Below, piece by piece: positions 49,239-60,823 of a DNA stretch of 64,000 bases. The notes beneath the pieces are model-generated. The model was given only the letters and a program-made list of their open reading frames with translations, was not told the origin of the DNA and made no database searches. A program made the translations under genes and the position numbers. The DNA comes from Diospyros lotus (lineage: Eukaryota > Streptophyta > Magnoliopsida > Ericales > Ebenaceae), in NCBI RefSeq assembly GCF_014633365.1, contig NC_068352.1, positions 26,817,310 through 26,881,309 on the forward strand. The letters are read 5' to 3'. Numbering within the stretch: position 1 is the first letter of the stretch; each line of letters opens with the position of its first letter.

Positions 49239-50960
49239 TAAACTTAATATATAAATATGTCATTTAGTCCATCAACAATTAAAAACTTTGACATTTGTCT
49301 TTCAACAATTAAAAAAATTGACATTTGGTCCATAATATGAAAAAAAATTAAATTTAATAAAAAGGACATAAATTTCATAAACAAAACTTAAAAACATTAT
49401 AAAAAATTCTAAATTTCATAAAAAGACCTAAAATTTTCATTAAAAATACCTAAAAATTTCAATGAGATTAGAAATTAGTCTAAAAGTTTAGAAGGAATAA
49501 CCTACAAACTAGGCATGGTTTATTGGTAGCAGACACTACTGTTATAATTTGGAATGTAAGTTTTCTTTGAACACTACAAACTTAGTTTATGATGGATTAT
49601 CTATATGTTTGCCTATTCAACTAACTCTTCTTTTTAACTAGCTTGAATAACATACTAGAGGGTTTGTGAAAGCACCACTAGGGCCATCAACTAGTGCTCC
49701 ATCTCCACCAACCCATTCAAGAAGTTCTTCCCAAAGTGTTATACAACATGCAATTAAAAGACAAAGTAGTATGGGCTATCAACTACTAGATTTACAATGG
49801 CATGGCAAACCAAGTATCACAGCCAACTGTTCGAGTTAGTGCCTTAATCTTACATTTAGATGATGTCTGACAAATGTAAATTGTGACTAATGTATATCTT
49901 GCAAATTTAATATAATGCATTTTCATATTTTATGATCATATTTTCATTCATACCTCTCCAATTTATATATGAATGAGTCATTAGATTTTCTAATAAATGT
50001 CTTATTTTTAAAATGTTAAAAATATGTGACAAACACCCTTAAATTTAGGATTTCTTAAAATAATTATCTATCCTTAGATTTTTCAAAAGGTTAATATGAT
50101 TAATTGATTATGGAATAGCACATAGACTACTACCTTTGATTAGTATGAAATACTAATGATAAAGAGTAGTGAGTCATATGTCATAATTCATAAGATAAAT
50201 AAGTAGACATGGGTAGATGTTAATTGAATATCTACTGAATGTGACACAAGTAATAGATCATGTGACTGAGAGGATTAATAATCTATTACTGGTTTCGATT
50301 GTATTACTAGTCCTTAGATCGGATGAAACACAATTGTCTAGTATATTGGTATAAGAGATTTGCTGATATGTGGAACTCCAAAATATGGCAGCAGAAATGT
50401 TCTTTGTGCGGTATTTGTACAATAACGTATGGAGGTAGGTGATTGTTAATGAAATCCATTGACATCCGGTGTGAGGCGAATATCTTATGTGATCCGTTGT
50501 GACTTGTGATTGTTTAAACCCTTAGGCAAGGTGCACATGATTGGAAAGAGTTTCTAATGTCAAAAAGAGTTTCAAAGTGTCATCTCAATCACACCATGCT
50601 AAATCTTGGCATAACTATTGAGTTTTGTGAACTCGATCAATCCATGACTCTCACTTAATCGAAATATTATTCAGTGGAAGAATTATAGTACACAAGAGTC
50701 GAAAGCCCTAATAGGCTCACTAAAAATTATGACTTCATTACTGATAGGATCGTTCTAACATAACGCTAGTTGTCACTTAAGACCTCTCGAGGTGCATCGA
50801 AGAGATGGAAGAGATCCTCATTGTAGATTAAAGTGTTTGATCAACGTCAAATTTGTTAACCTGTTTTGATTGCTACTTAGTGATGAACCTAGAAGGTTAC
50901 ACGCAAATTTGAGTGTGGTAGCGAATTAGTAATGTATTGTTGTAATTAATTATTAATCAT
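49239..50960. other. Unassigned intergenic DNA, probably old transposon remains
   Basis: A short direct repeat (CAACAATTAAAAA followed by TTGACATTTG) occurs twice near 49270-49335. The remainder looks like degraded LTR-element sequence, but no ORF, LTR pair or terminal repeat can be demonstrated. Confidence 0.5.
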
Positions 50961-51273
50961 CATTAAGGGTTAATATGATATTTTGCTCTTAGGTTAAGGT
51001 TTTGATTATGAAAAACAACAAATAAGTTATAACCTAAAGTTTAAATATGTGTTTTTCAAAACTAAAATCAATTTCATATACCTTATTCAAATAAATATCA
51101 TTTTCAAGCCTAAATGAAAATCACATTTTCAAAATGCAAATTGTCTTCTTTATCAAAAAGAGATTGGAAAACAAAGTTAACATCTCTCAAAAATTCTCCC
51201 TAAAAAGCTTTTGAAATTGGTTTTTCATATTGATAAAATGGAGTAAAGTCTTTCAAAGAAAAATTAAGCAATC

Positions 51274-53927
51274 TGTAACACCCCACTTCTCTGGAGTGTT
51301 AGGTAATGTAAGATTCTAGGGATATTTTTTTTCCAATCAACGGAAACTCAACATAAAATCGTTCCCCGAAGATCTCGTTACACCTTCTTAGTATATCAAC
51401 TATGAACCATCAATAAACTAAGACAAGTTCATCATCTTAAACGTGGAAACTAGATCGAAACCTCAATAAATTATAACCAAAACCACTTTATTAATAATAT
51501 AAGGTCGAACCAACATTTACATGACGTCATCAAAATTAACAACATAATTGACAATGACATAAAATAAACTATCCACTAATCGCCGTCACTCCTCGGCAAT
51601 TCCCTTTCCCTTAGCACTGCTGCCTTCACCTGGAATGTTTGAATATTCCAGGGACATAGTCCATATTAGATGATGAATCATCTAAGTGAGAGTTCAAAAA
51701 CACATTTTTCATGAATAAATGCAAGACATAAAATAAATCAATACACCCGGTAAGCCTTAGCCCAAGAGAATTCCAAGCGCTTAACCCTACCACGGGAAAA
51801 TAGCAATCTCTCTAAAAGCTATGCCACCATACCGACACATCGACACAACGTGTTTCTAGCTTAAGAGGGGCAAGTCAATGCATCTCTCCAACATCTCGGA
51901 AACAATCGTTACCAACTCCCGGCCTAGGAGAGTCACATCAATGCAAGAACCCAACTCACCACATTTACGTCGGAGATTACGTTCCCACTCAAAAGCATCC
52001 AGGAACCACTACCTAGTCCCAACTCAAATCCTATATGGACCACCTAGTCATCTTAGTGCAACTTCCCTAACCAAACGGCCTGGCACGGAAACCAAGGCAG
52101 CTTTCCTGGCTTGCACACCAACACAAGATACCCTTATTATTCCGTCACACCATTAGAGAATTATGGTTACACTATCCAAACAACATTTTAGGCTGACATT
52201 CCATATGAACAATCACAAAACGCATGACAATGCCATATTTCACAATTCAATGCATCATATAAATAACATTTTATAAAATGTAATGCACAAGTACAAAACA
52301 TTTAGAGACGAACCTCCCTTAAGAAACCAACCGTCACAAGTTATCGTTTGTATGAACAAAACCATTTTGCATGAATTCTCAAAATGTTTTGGTAGCATAA
52401 ATACCAAGTTTTAGGGTAGAAACACCCACAATAAACAAGTTTAGGAGAGAACTACTCACAACAAAATCAAGTTTAAAGTAGGAACACTCATAAGTTAAAA
52501 CCAAATTTTTCGGTAGAACGCTCACAAGTCAAAACCAACTTTTGGGATAGAACCACTCACAACAAAACCAAGTTTAAAGTAGGAACACTCATAAGTTAAA
52601 ATCAAGTTTTTCGGTAGAACGCTCACCTTAAATGTAACTCAAAATGCCTCGAAATTCAAGCTCAATCTCGACTCTGATGTCAAGCTTTTAAATGTTAATT
52701 TCCAAGCCCCAACAAATCCCTCAAACTTCAAATAAATTTTTGAAATTTTTCAAAAACTTTCTACTTTTTTTTTTCCCTCTATTTTTCTATTTCTTGTCCT
52801 CTTCCTTCTTCTTTCTCTTATCTTTTTTGCGTCTTCTCCACCTTGCACCCAATGCCTATTTATACTCGGCTTGTGCTTGGGCTCCAAGAATATATATGAA
52901 TATTATATATAATACTTAGCCACTGATTACACCCACAGATTTTGCCAATCCCTGATTTGGTGCTTGCCCTCCAAACACATAAAAGTATAAATATTAAAGT
53001 TGCCGGCACATCTCAAATCTTCAATTTGCAACTCCACACATATATATGAATATTATATATATAACTATCACTTAGCTGCCACTCTATATATACATTTATA
53101 ATTCCATCATCATGGCCAAGCCTTGGCCTTCACGCTCATCTCACATAAACTTCACACACATAAATACATATATTATATGTTGAAACTTAGCCTTCACTCA
53201 TTTACTGACATAAAATATATATATATATATATATTTGTTTATTAAAGAATTATATCATAGTCCACCACGCATACTTCACCCACAAAAATATATAAATTAT
53301 ACATTCACAACTCTTGAGTACCACATATTCTATTGTAATACCCCCCCTGATTTCATTCACAGCACACAGATACATATACATGTATATATATAGTTTATTA
53401 AAATCATTATAAATTCTTCAATTAAATTATTAATCCCATTTTATGCATTGCATAATTATAATTATATCTTCAAATATTAAATTAATAATCATTGAGATAC
53501 TTAAAACCCAAAATTAATAACTCCAAATTACTCGACAAGGTCGATTTTGCTCTCCGGGCCCTCACGGGACCCTTGTTTCATCTCGAAACCATTTTAGGAT
53601 TGATCCTAACGCAAAATCGAAGCTCCCTTAGGATTCTGTTGACTTTTCGAAAGTCCTCTACGACGATTTGATTTTTCAGCCTGATCCACAACTGTACTGA
53701 AAAACTGTTTCCAATTCAATTTCTTTTGATGTCTAAAATCATAACTCGAATCACTCGTCGATACTATTCCATTCTCCTTAAATATCTAGGGTCTGGGGTA
53801 TTCCTTTCAGTCGACTTGATCTCTTAAAACTGTGATAGTGTACCCTATAGCCTCATTCTTTCAAAAATTTCACTTATGCCCTTCGTAAAATGCCATTTAT
53901 AACCTTAAGAATTTCTCGGGTATTACA
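51274..53927 (-). repeat. Gypsy solo LTR, 2.65 kb
   Basis: On the + strand it begins TGTAACACCCCACTTCTC and ends TTCTCGGGTATTACA, giving inverted LTR ends. Flanks CAATC (51269-51273) and TAATC (53928-53932) are a 5-bp duplication with one transition. There is no internal region. On the - strand it contains ATTCCAGGTGAAGG near 51630, resembling the donor-like motif in the other two Gypsy LTRs. It probably belongs to the same Del/Tekay group and is inserted antisense. Confidence 0.78.
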
Positions 53928-54109
53928 TAATCTATCAACCACTTAAGTTATTTTGCTTCTAGCTGTCGACCTATCTTCCTTGGTCTGTTGACTGACAAAA
54001 TGGTAGTCTTTTATGATTTGATGTTTTCCCTTAATCTGTTGACTGATCCAATTAGATCTATCGACCGACATAATGCTTGTCCTCAATATTCTTACACTTT
54101 TTAAGTTTT

Positions 54110-54310
54110 TGTCTATTGGCCGTTTGCCTCAAAGCTATTGACCAATGAAGACTTGCACATGAATGTTTTGCATTTTAAGCATCTAGTTGTTGATCGTTTG
54201 CCTTAAAGTTGTTGACTAACAGAAGGCTTGCACATAAATGTTTTGCATTTTAAGCTTGTGGTTGTCAACCAATCCTCTATGATTTGTCAACCGACAGAAT
54301 GTTTGCACAA
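54110..54310. repeat. Tandem repeat, 75-bp period, in Copia-type LTR
   Basis: CTTGCACATGAATGTTTTGC, ATTTTAAGC recurs 75 bp later as CTTGCACATAAATGTTTTGC, ATTTTAAGC. Each copy is preceded by a TTGACYRACAGAAG-like segment. A third, weaker copy starts near 54290. Confidence 0.75.
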
Positions 54311-55248
54311 GAGGGTGTCAGCAATTCTTTTTTAGACTGTTGACCGTTTCTGTAGCATGAACTTTCAACGACTAATTTTTCCACTCATCTAAAGTATTCT
54401 TCCCACTACCAACAACTATATTCTTACAAGATCTCGTCAAGCACTATAAATAGAAGTCAAATGGATAATTCAAATCAACCAAGTGATCATATTATAAGCT
54501 CTCAAGTGCTCATTCATTTTGTGTTTCATTGTTCCACTCATTTCTCTCTTTAAGGCTTTGCATTCACTTTGTAAATTTTATTTTCAAGCCTTGCATTCAT
54601 TTTTGAGAAGAATTTGTAACTAAGAGTTTTGTCTCTTAGATTTTCTCTTCTATTGTATTATTCTTCATAATTCCTAGCTTGTTGTTACTAGAGAGTTTGG
54701 TTGTTTAAACAAGAGGTTTGTAATACATAGCTTGTGACTAAAGATCATGCTTGTTTAAAGCAATAAATTGTACATTCCTAACTTCTTGTTGCTAGAGGGC
54801 TTATCCAAAGTGATAGGATGATTATAATGAACAACTTTTAAATTCCTTAGTGAGAAATTAAGGAAGTGGATTATATTTGGTTTAAGTCAAACAACTATAT
54901 ATTGTTGTGTTCCTCTATTGCTTTTAATCTTCACTTCATTTATTGTGCTTAGCAAATTCCTTTCACTCACATCAAAATCTCAGTTTCCTTCAAAAAGAAT
55001 TTCAAAGTCAACTTAATTTTTAAATTACCCAATTCACCCCTTTTTGAATATTGGTGCCATTATGATACATTCTGAACATAATGATGACTTCGTTAAGAGT
55101 TAACGGAATTGGTTTAATCAATGAGAGCAATTGTTAAAAGTTAACAGGTAGGTTGTTAAGAGTTAAATGGGTCTCAGTTTTATTATGAGATAATGAAAAG
55201 TCTATTAAGAGTTAATAGTAGGTTTAGATACAATTTATAGAAAGTTGA

Positions 55249-56195
55249 TGTAAGCACCCCCGCTCGGATATCCCAACCACCCGGTCTATCCGAACGAGTG
55301 CGCTCACAGAAGGGAAGAGGAATAGACAAAAGACAAAAATGCCCTGGCATGCATAAATAAGAAATTTAACAGCGGAAGCAAAACGGTAAATATGCATGCC
55401 CACAAGCACCCCGCTGATACAGCGGTCATGGAGTATATGAAAATACATACAGACCCTGTGCCAACAATAGGAGGTACAAATGACAACCTGGCACAGTCAA
55501 AAATAAAAGACAACGACTCTAGCAAAACATCAGAGATGACGGGGGCAGCTAACTGTACACCTTACCAACACGGCTGGCTACTAGGTGGCGCGATCCTCGC
55601 CCTCGGCCTTCGCTTTACCCTTACCTGAAATGATGGAAAGTAAGGTGAGTCGCAAGACTCAGCAAGTTTATATGAAAAGGAAGGCTATAACATGAATCGA
55701 AGAAGAGATCACCCCAAATACAAACCCACATGTACACACAAGCCATGTGACGCAACCAAACAATAGTGCCGCGTAATAAAAGCACATACCGGTCCTTGGG
55801 GCCCACATAAGACACCTGGCACCCAAGTCCCATACCAACCTGCCGCTGCTCTGAAAGGCAACATATATCTCCATAAGCCTGTGCGCACTGTCCCGGGTCG
55901 GTACTCCCGTCACCTGTATCCCTGCCGGTACTCCCGACAGCAGAGCCAAAGGCTCCCTCGGAACGGTACTCCCGTCCGAGAACTAAATAATACCAGTATC
56001 CATGCAATGCACATAAAATGCAATGGCGTATTGAGCATAAACATGATACAAGGCGCCCATACATCCAGACATCAGGCCATGCTCCGCCCACATAGTAAAT
56101 CACACGCGATGCATATGCCCGTGCTGGATGCAACCTAGCCAACTAGAATGTCCGTGACCAAGCATAACCAAATCATGATAATCCCAATATGTAGC
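55249..56195 (-). repeat. Truncated Gypsy LTR (Del/Tekay-like), antisense
   Basis: It begins TGTAAGCACCCCCGCTCGG on the + strand. Read on the - strand it holds GACTTGGGTGCCAGGTGTCT, CCCCAAGGACCGGTATGTGC and CATCATTTCAGGTAAGGG, all of which have close counterparts in the solo LTR at 31876-34107. Four GGGAGTACCG-type units lie near 55890-55975. The right end is cut by the Athila-like LTR at 56196. Long frames here are uncoding LTR sequence. Confidence 0.72.
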
Positions 56196-58188
56196 TGGCT
56201 GCACTCCCACCCTGCAATTAAAACACAAAACAAAACACAATAAAAATTTTATATTTTTTTCTTTATTTAGGTGAGAGGTTTATACTCGTCAGTGTACGAG
56301 TGCAGTTGTAGTCCAAACTTAAATTTATATTTTCTGAATGAGTCCAGGTCGTCCATTGAGAGATTTATTTATGGAAAAATAAAAAGAATGTCACACAAGC
56401 ACACACGTATTTGGACAAATTGGCAACAAGGTTTTTTATGGTTTTTTAAACAACAGATACTAAGAAATAAATTAAGGCAGTAATTGAAATAAATACTTTA
56501 AGTGAGAATATAAAATTGGATAGTACTTGAATTAAGACAATTTCAGTACCAACCCGTTGATTCCCAAATTTTAGCATAAAAGATTAGCAACATTAATTTA
56601 ATTTCAGATATGAGGGTTTGTTATTAAATGCAATTAGACATGATGATAGTTCTAGGTTAAGCAATCCCCATATATGATATGCGGGATTCTAATTTAAGCA
56701 ACCACCATAAATCCAATTGCAATTAATACACAAAACAACTAAATTAATCATCCGGGTTTGGGTATGATAGCGTTTCCAGTTCTAGTAACTCTCATACATG
56801 GCATGAAAGCTCTAAGTTAGGCTTACACTCCAATCCAAACCTAGTGATTTTTCAATAATTAATACACATTCATACTGAAATTTAAATTAATGTTACTTAT
56901 TTAAAGCGCAGCTTTCTTTGGGAATCATTGGCGTTGGACACTGTCCTTGCCTTAACCCAATATTAGATTTAGCTACTCATCTTTATTTGAAAGTTAATTG
57001 ACAGAAATTTAAATGACGTAATTTAAATAACAGAATTTAAATGACAGGAATTAAAATAGTAAAAACTAACCGGCCATTTAGGCGGTGGATAATTAAAAGA
57101 CAAGAATTAAAATTACAGAAATTTAAAGGCATAAACTAACTGGCCATTTAGGCGGTGAATAATTAAATGACAAGAATTAAAATTACAGAAATTTAAAGGC
57201 ATAAATTAACCGGCCATTTAGGCGGTGAATAATAAAGTAATAATAAATGACATAAGAATTTAAAAGAAGAAAGGAAGTAAGATCACAAGAGAGAATACTA
57301 AAGAAAAGGGGAAAGAACAAGAACAATTCTCAAAGAGAGAATTATAAGGAAACAACTAAATTTTGATTCAAGAATAATAATCACACCTACAAATGCAATC
57401 AAGTGAGCTATTTATATGCCACAAGATGCAATACAAACCACACAATTTCAATTATTCAATTAGACATAATTATATCTAATGGGCACTCACACACTTAAAG
57501 TTAAATGAATTTTAGCTATAATACACACCTAATATTAAATGGATTTTAGCTAAAATACATACCTAATAAAGCACTCATAAAGTTAAATAGATTTTAGCTA
57601 TAATATCCACCTAATAGTTAAATGAATTTTAGCTAAAAAACACACATAATAAAGCTCTTACATAAAAAATAAAAATAGATTTCTATAAATTGGTTTTTTA
57701 ATCTTCATTAGGATTAAAAATAATCTTTGGGCCTTCTCCAAATAATATCTTCCATGGGTTGCTCAAATTGGGCCTTAATTCTTCATGGGCTTGAATTCTT
57801 CATGGGCTTGATTTCTTCATGGGTTTGATTTCTTTATGGACTTTAAGTCTTCATGGGCTTGAATTCTTCATGCCTAAAAAAATAATTTAATGTTATTAAT
57901 AAATTATATATTATATATATGTATTACACATGGTACATATATATATATTAGATTATATTATATATATATATTACATGCATGCATATAATGACGTATATGT
58001 ATTATATATAATTTTATATATTATTATTATTATTATTAAATTTTACTTTAAAATTTCATTTCATTCATTTTTCAATTTAAACTTGCATATAACCATAAAA
58101 TATATATTAATATCTAATTTAAACCATTTTTAAGATCAAAAGAAGGGTATAATTATAACAAAATTTTTACAAAATTAACCATTAATCA
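56196..58188 (-). repeat. 3' LTR of Athila-like element, about 2.0 kb
   Basis: On the - strand it runs TGATTAATGGTTAATTTTG to GTGGGAGTGCAGCCA. The left 380 bp match the segment starting at 63619 closely in order and sequence (both carry GAGAGGTTTATACTCG, GTGTACGAGTGCAGTTGTAG and CAGTACCAACCCGTTGATTC). The 5 bp beyond the left end are GTAGC; the matching flank is not in the window. Confidence 0.78.
57061..57230. repeat. Tandem repeat, 70-bp period, in Athila-like LTR
   Basis: CGGCCATTTAGGCGGTGGAT, TGGCCATTTAGGCGGTGAAT and CGGCCATTTAGGCGGTGAAT start at 57071, 57141 and 57211. Between them lies GACAAGAATTAAAATTACAG and AAATTTAAAGGCATAA. That is about two and a half copies. Confidence 0.9.
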
Positions 58189-58190
58189 TA

Positions 58191-58201
58191 CCCCCCAACT
58201 T
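58191..58201 (-). other. Polypurine tract of Athila-like element
   Basis: On the - strand AAGTTGGGGGG lies two bases before the LTR start. The same 11-mer occurs again at 59634-59644 and 61983-61993. Confidence 0.75.
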
Positions 58202-59809
58202 AAACATTGCTAGTCCCTTAGCAATCAGACTATACACATGCCAAGCTTTATTCACAATAACTGTATGAATGTAAAAATTTCAAATTCAAAACCGAAATGC
58301 ATAAAATTGAATAAATAATTTAGCATTCTAAATCAGATTTTTGGTTAAAGGTCATACAATCTCAGGAATAGCAATTAGGATAATCAACACACAGACTTAC
58401 TCCCTTGAAGTTTTGACTTCAAACCTTACTATAGATTTTCCCTCCAATAAAAAGAATTCCTTAGGTGTATATACAAGGGGTTGCATCGTTATAAGAGTAA
58501 ATGTATAATAAGTTCAAAACTCGGTGCCATCCCAAATACAAGGAACTTATTTTCATGAAAGAATAGGGAAATTGACATAGCTTCATGATTGGAATAATGC
58601 TCTAGACGAGTAACTTCTGAATTTAAACATGATTCCCTACTCTAAACTCGAATTCTGAGATCACATGATTTATAGTATCAAAAGGGACCAGACTGTGTTG
58701 TAATGGGGCTATAAGGTTAATACGGGTTGTCAAAGAAAAGGTAGAGTGTGCAAAGGGTGTGTCAGGAATTTTTTTTTTTTTTTTTTACCATTTATTTTGA
58801 AACAGTTATACTGAATAGCTAAGAGAATTTGCCCCCTTTTTTTCACTCTTTTTTTTTTCTTCCTTTTTTTATTTTTTTTCTTTTTCTCTTTAAATATGAA
58901 AATAGATAAACAGACTAATTCTCAAAATCACACCAGGTTGGATAAAATTCATATGGTTATGGGTTAAACGAGGGTAACGAAAGAAATTGTACTACAAATG
59001 GCTCAAATGGGATAGCAAATGAGGTTAATGTAAAGAAAGAAAAAAAAGTTAGTAGGCCCAAAATGAAAGAAATTGATCCCTCTATCATACTTCTACAAAA
59101 CGATATTACTCAGTCATCTAATTCAGAGTTTGAAACCAATTAAACTTATCCGCTATCATACTAGACATTCAAAGCAAATTGATGTTTTGAAGCCATTGAA
59201 AAGATAAGATAAACAATAAAGCATATTTAGAGTAAGTGTTATTTCACTTAGAATTAACGGTTATTAGGCTCAAACACTCACTTGGGTAATAGTCTCCACT
59301 TCTGTTGAGGGATCATACAGTGTACTAATTAGCTAATTACTGTTATCTTTAACTTTATGACCGATAACCAATTTTTAAATTTTGAATCCCCGATGAATGC
59401 AAATTACTTATTCTACGTTTTCAAATAAGAAATCAATGCATTCATGTTTCGTATTGCAAACTTAACTGGCTATCAGTGCATAACTTCAAAACTTTAGGAA
59501 TAGTGTTATTTAAAACATAATTTTTTTTTTTAATAAGAGCAGATAAAGATAATCAATTCACACAAGACTACAAACTAGCAATAGTAAACTCACAGTTAAA
59601 TATGAACCAGATAATTCATAACTAAACCTTACACCCCCCAACTTGAATTGCAGTAATAAATTAGGGTTGTTAAGAATACCTGTAACTCCACAAGTACATT
59701 TTGCTGTGAACTGCTAAAACTTAAACAACAAATGAGCACACCAAATATATATATATTTATATTTTCATACCAAAATAAAAATTGATGCAAGTCATAAGAT
59801 AAAAAAAAT
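58202..59809 (-). other. 3' untranslated region of Athila-like element
   Basis: AT-rich with T and A homopolymers near 58771-58790 and 58850-58880. No ORF is supportable. It contains the second copy of the polypurine 11-mer at 59634-59644. Confidence 0.6.
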
Positions 59810-59990
59810 ACGTCTCAAGAGTACAAAAAGTACTCTTTACTCAGCCATCTTATCAAAGACTTTGCCCAACAACATTCCACAGTTTTTTTTTTTTAAGAAC
59901 ACAACTAAGAAAATCCTGCAAGTTGTACAATAACTAGATGCGTCTCAAGAGTACAAAAAGTACTCCTTACTCAGCCATCTTAATAAAGAG
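59810..59990 (-). repeat. Two degraded copies of a segment of the upstream ORF, each with a hairpin
   Basis: Copies at about 59810-59859 and 59938-59990 share CGTCTCAAGAGTACAAAAAG and TACTCYTTACTCAGCCATCT, 130 bp apart. Both resemble coding bases 60973-61035 of the cysteine-rich ORF (GATGCGTCTCAAGAGT, then GACTCCTTACTCAG). In each copy the middle is replaced by a self-complementary GAGTAC-AAAAA-GTACTC (59819-59835 and 59949-59965). The second copy ends 6 bp from the LOG stop codon. Confidence 0.75.
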
Positions 59991-59996
59991 CATTTC

Positions 59997-60656
59997 TCAC
60001 AGTGATAAATCTAAATTAATTGGACCCCTTTGGCGCTTGTTACTAATTGCCTTAGACCAGTCTATCCGAGGCTCATGAGGATCGTACTGTGGAACATAAG
60101 CACGTAATTTCTCTAGCAGCTTATCAATGGTGGATGCAGAAATGAGAATCTTTCTTGCTGAACGAGAAATGAACTGTTGGTCCACAGCCTGATCAAGAAA
60201 AGAGAGTAACCCATCGATAAAATGGTTAACATTTAAAAGTCCAATGGGTTTGGTATGGAGATTACTCTTGGCCCAGGAGATTATACAAAATATTTCTTCA
60301 AGTGTTCCAAAACCTCCTGGTAAAGCAATGAAAGCATCTGACTAATAAATCTTACAAGCCATGCGCTCAGACATAGAAGTCGTTTCTATAAGTTGACCGC
60401 GTGTAATCCTGGAAATATGTGGTTCAGGTAAAGGGATTGGCATTACATATACCACAGATGAATTTCCAAGATGTACAACTTGTGAAATATAACCATTCAA
60501 TCCACGACTTCCTCCTCCATATACCAAATTAATTTTTTTCTCTCCTAATTTTTTACCAAGTTCGCTCGCTGCAAGTGCATAACAAATATCGCTCCCAAGT
60601 TGAGAGCCACAAAGTACACATATGGTATTGATTCGACGAACTAACTGGCCTTTCAT
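59997..60656 (-). pseudogene. LOG-like cytokinin riboside 5'-monophosphate phosphoribohydrolase, one in-frame stop
   Basis: ATG at 60656, a single frame of 220 codons to the stop at 59997, interrupted once by TAG at 60342-60344 (codon 105). Residues 12-17 ICVLCG and 43-54 NLVYGGGSRGLN form the nucleotide-binding part. SMSERMA (95-100) stands where LOG proteins have their Arg-containing H-E-R-K-A box. LPGGFGTLEE (112-121) is the intact P-G-G-x-G-T-x-x-E catalytic motif. GLLNVNHFIDGLLSFLDQAV and ILISASTIDKLLEKL follow. Known: LOG enzymes release active cytokinin bases from nucleotide monophosphates in the cytosol. Plant LOG genes have several introns; this copy has none, which suggests a reverse-transcribed capture. 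It lies 3' of integrase, sense to the element. The C-terminus (SNKRQRGPINLDLSL) is basic then hydrophobic. An active enzyme would need stop readthrough. Confidence 0.82.
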
Positions 60657-60676
60657 GTTTGTTCCTTTTGTATGTC

Positions 60677-60779
60677 CTGAAAAGAAGTTTGGCGATCAAA
60701 AGTAGCTATACAACAATTCAACAAGAAATAAATACAAACAAAAATCATGCGTACGTATAAGTAGTTGTGATTGTGGCTT
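60677..60779 (-). other. Candidate intron between the two extra ORFs
   Basis: On the - strand GAT|GTAAGCC gives a good donor and CTTCTTTTCAG|GACATA a good acceptor, with a T-rich 103-nt interval between. Splicing would bring the LOG start codon to within about 65 nt of the cysteine-rich ORF stop. This is inferred from sequence signals alone. Confidence 0.4.
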
Positions 60780-60823
60780 ACATCTTCCTCTGGTTTTACG
60801 TCCAGAAACGACTTAAACACTTT

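Larger units (their letters stand above)
50960..55060 (+). repeat. Copia-type LTR split by a nested Gypsy solo LTR
   Basis: The left part begins near 50975 (GATATTTTGCTCTTAGGTTA, then GATTATGAAAAACAACAA), which resembles the start of SIRE/Maximus-class Copia LTRs. The right part (53933 to about 55050) has the repeated 'TTGACCGACAGAATG' type segments, a polyadenylation-like AT-rich stretch and a start-of-interior motif CAATTCACCCCTTTTTGAAT followed by TTGGTGCCATT. Removing 51274-53927 rejoins the two. No internal coding sequence follows, and the boundaries are estimated. Confidence 0.5.

Noticed and set aside
49650..49850. Possible transposase or gag remnant reading PPTHSRSSSQSVIQHAIKR
   Set aside because: Too short and interrupted; no family could be named with confidence.
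55392..56142. Frames of 78 to 173 codons on both strands
   Set aside because: All lie in the truncated Gypsy LTR, which is non-coding in related LTRs of this window.
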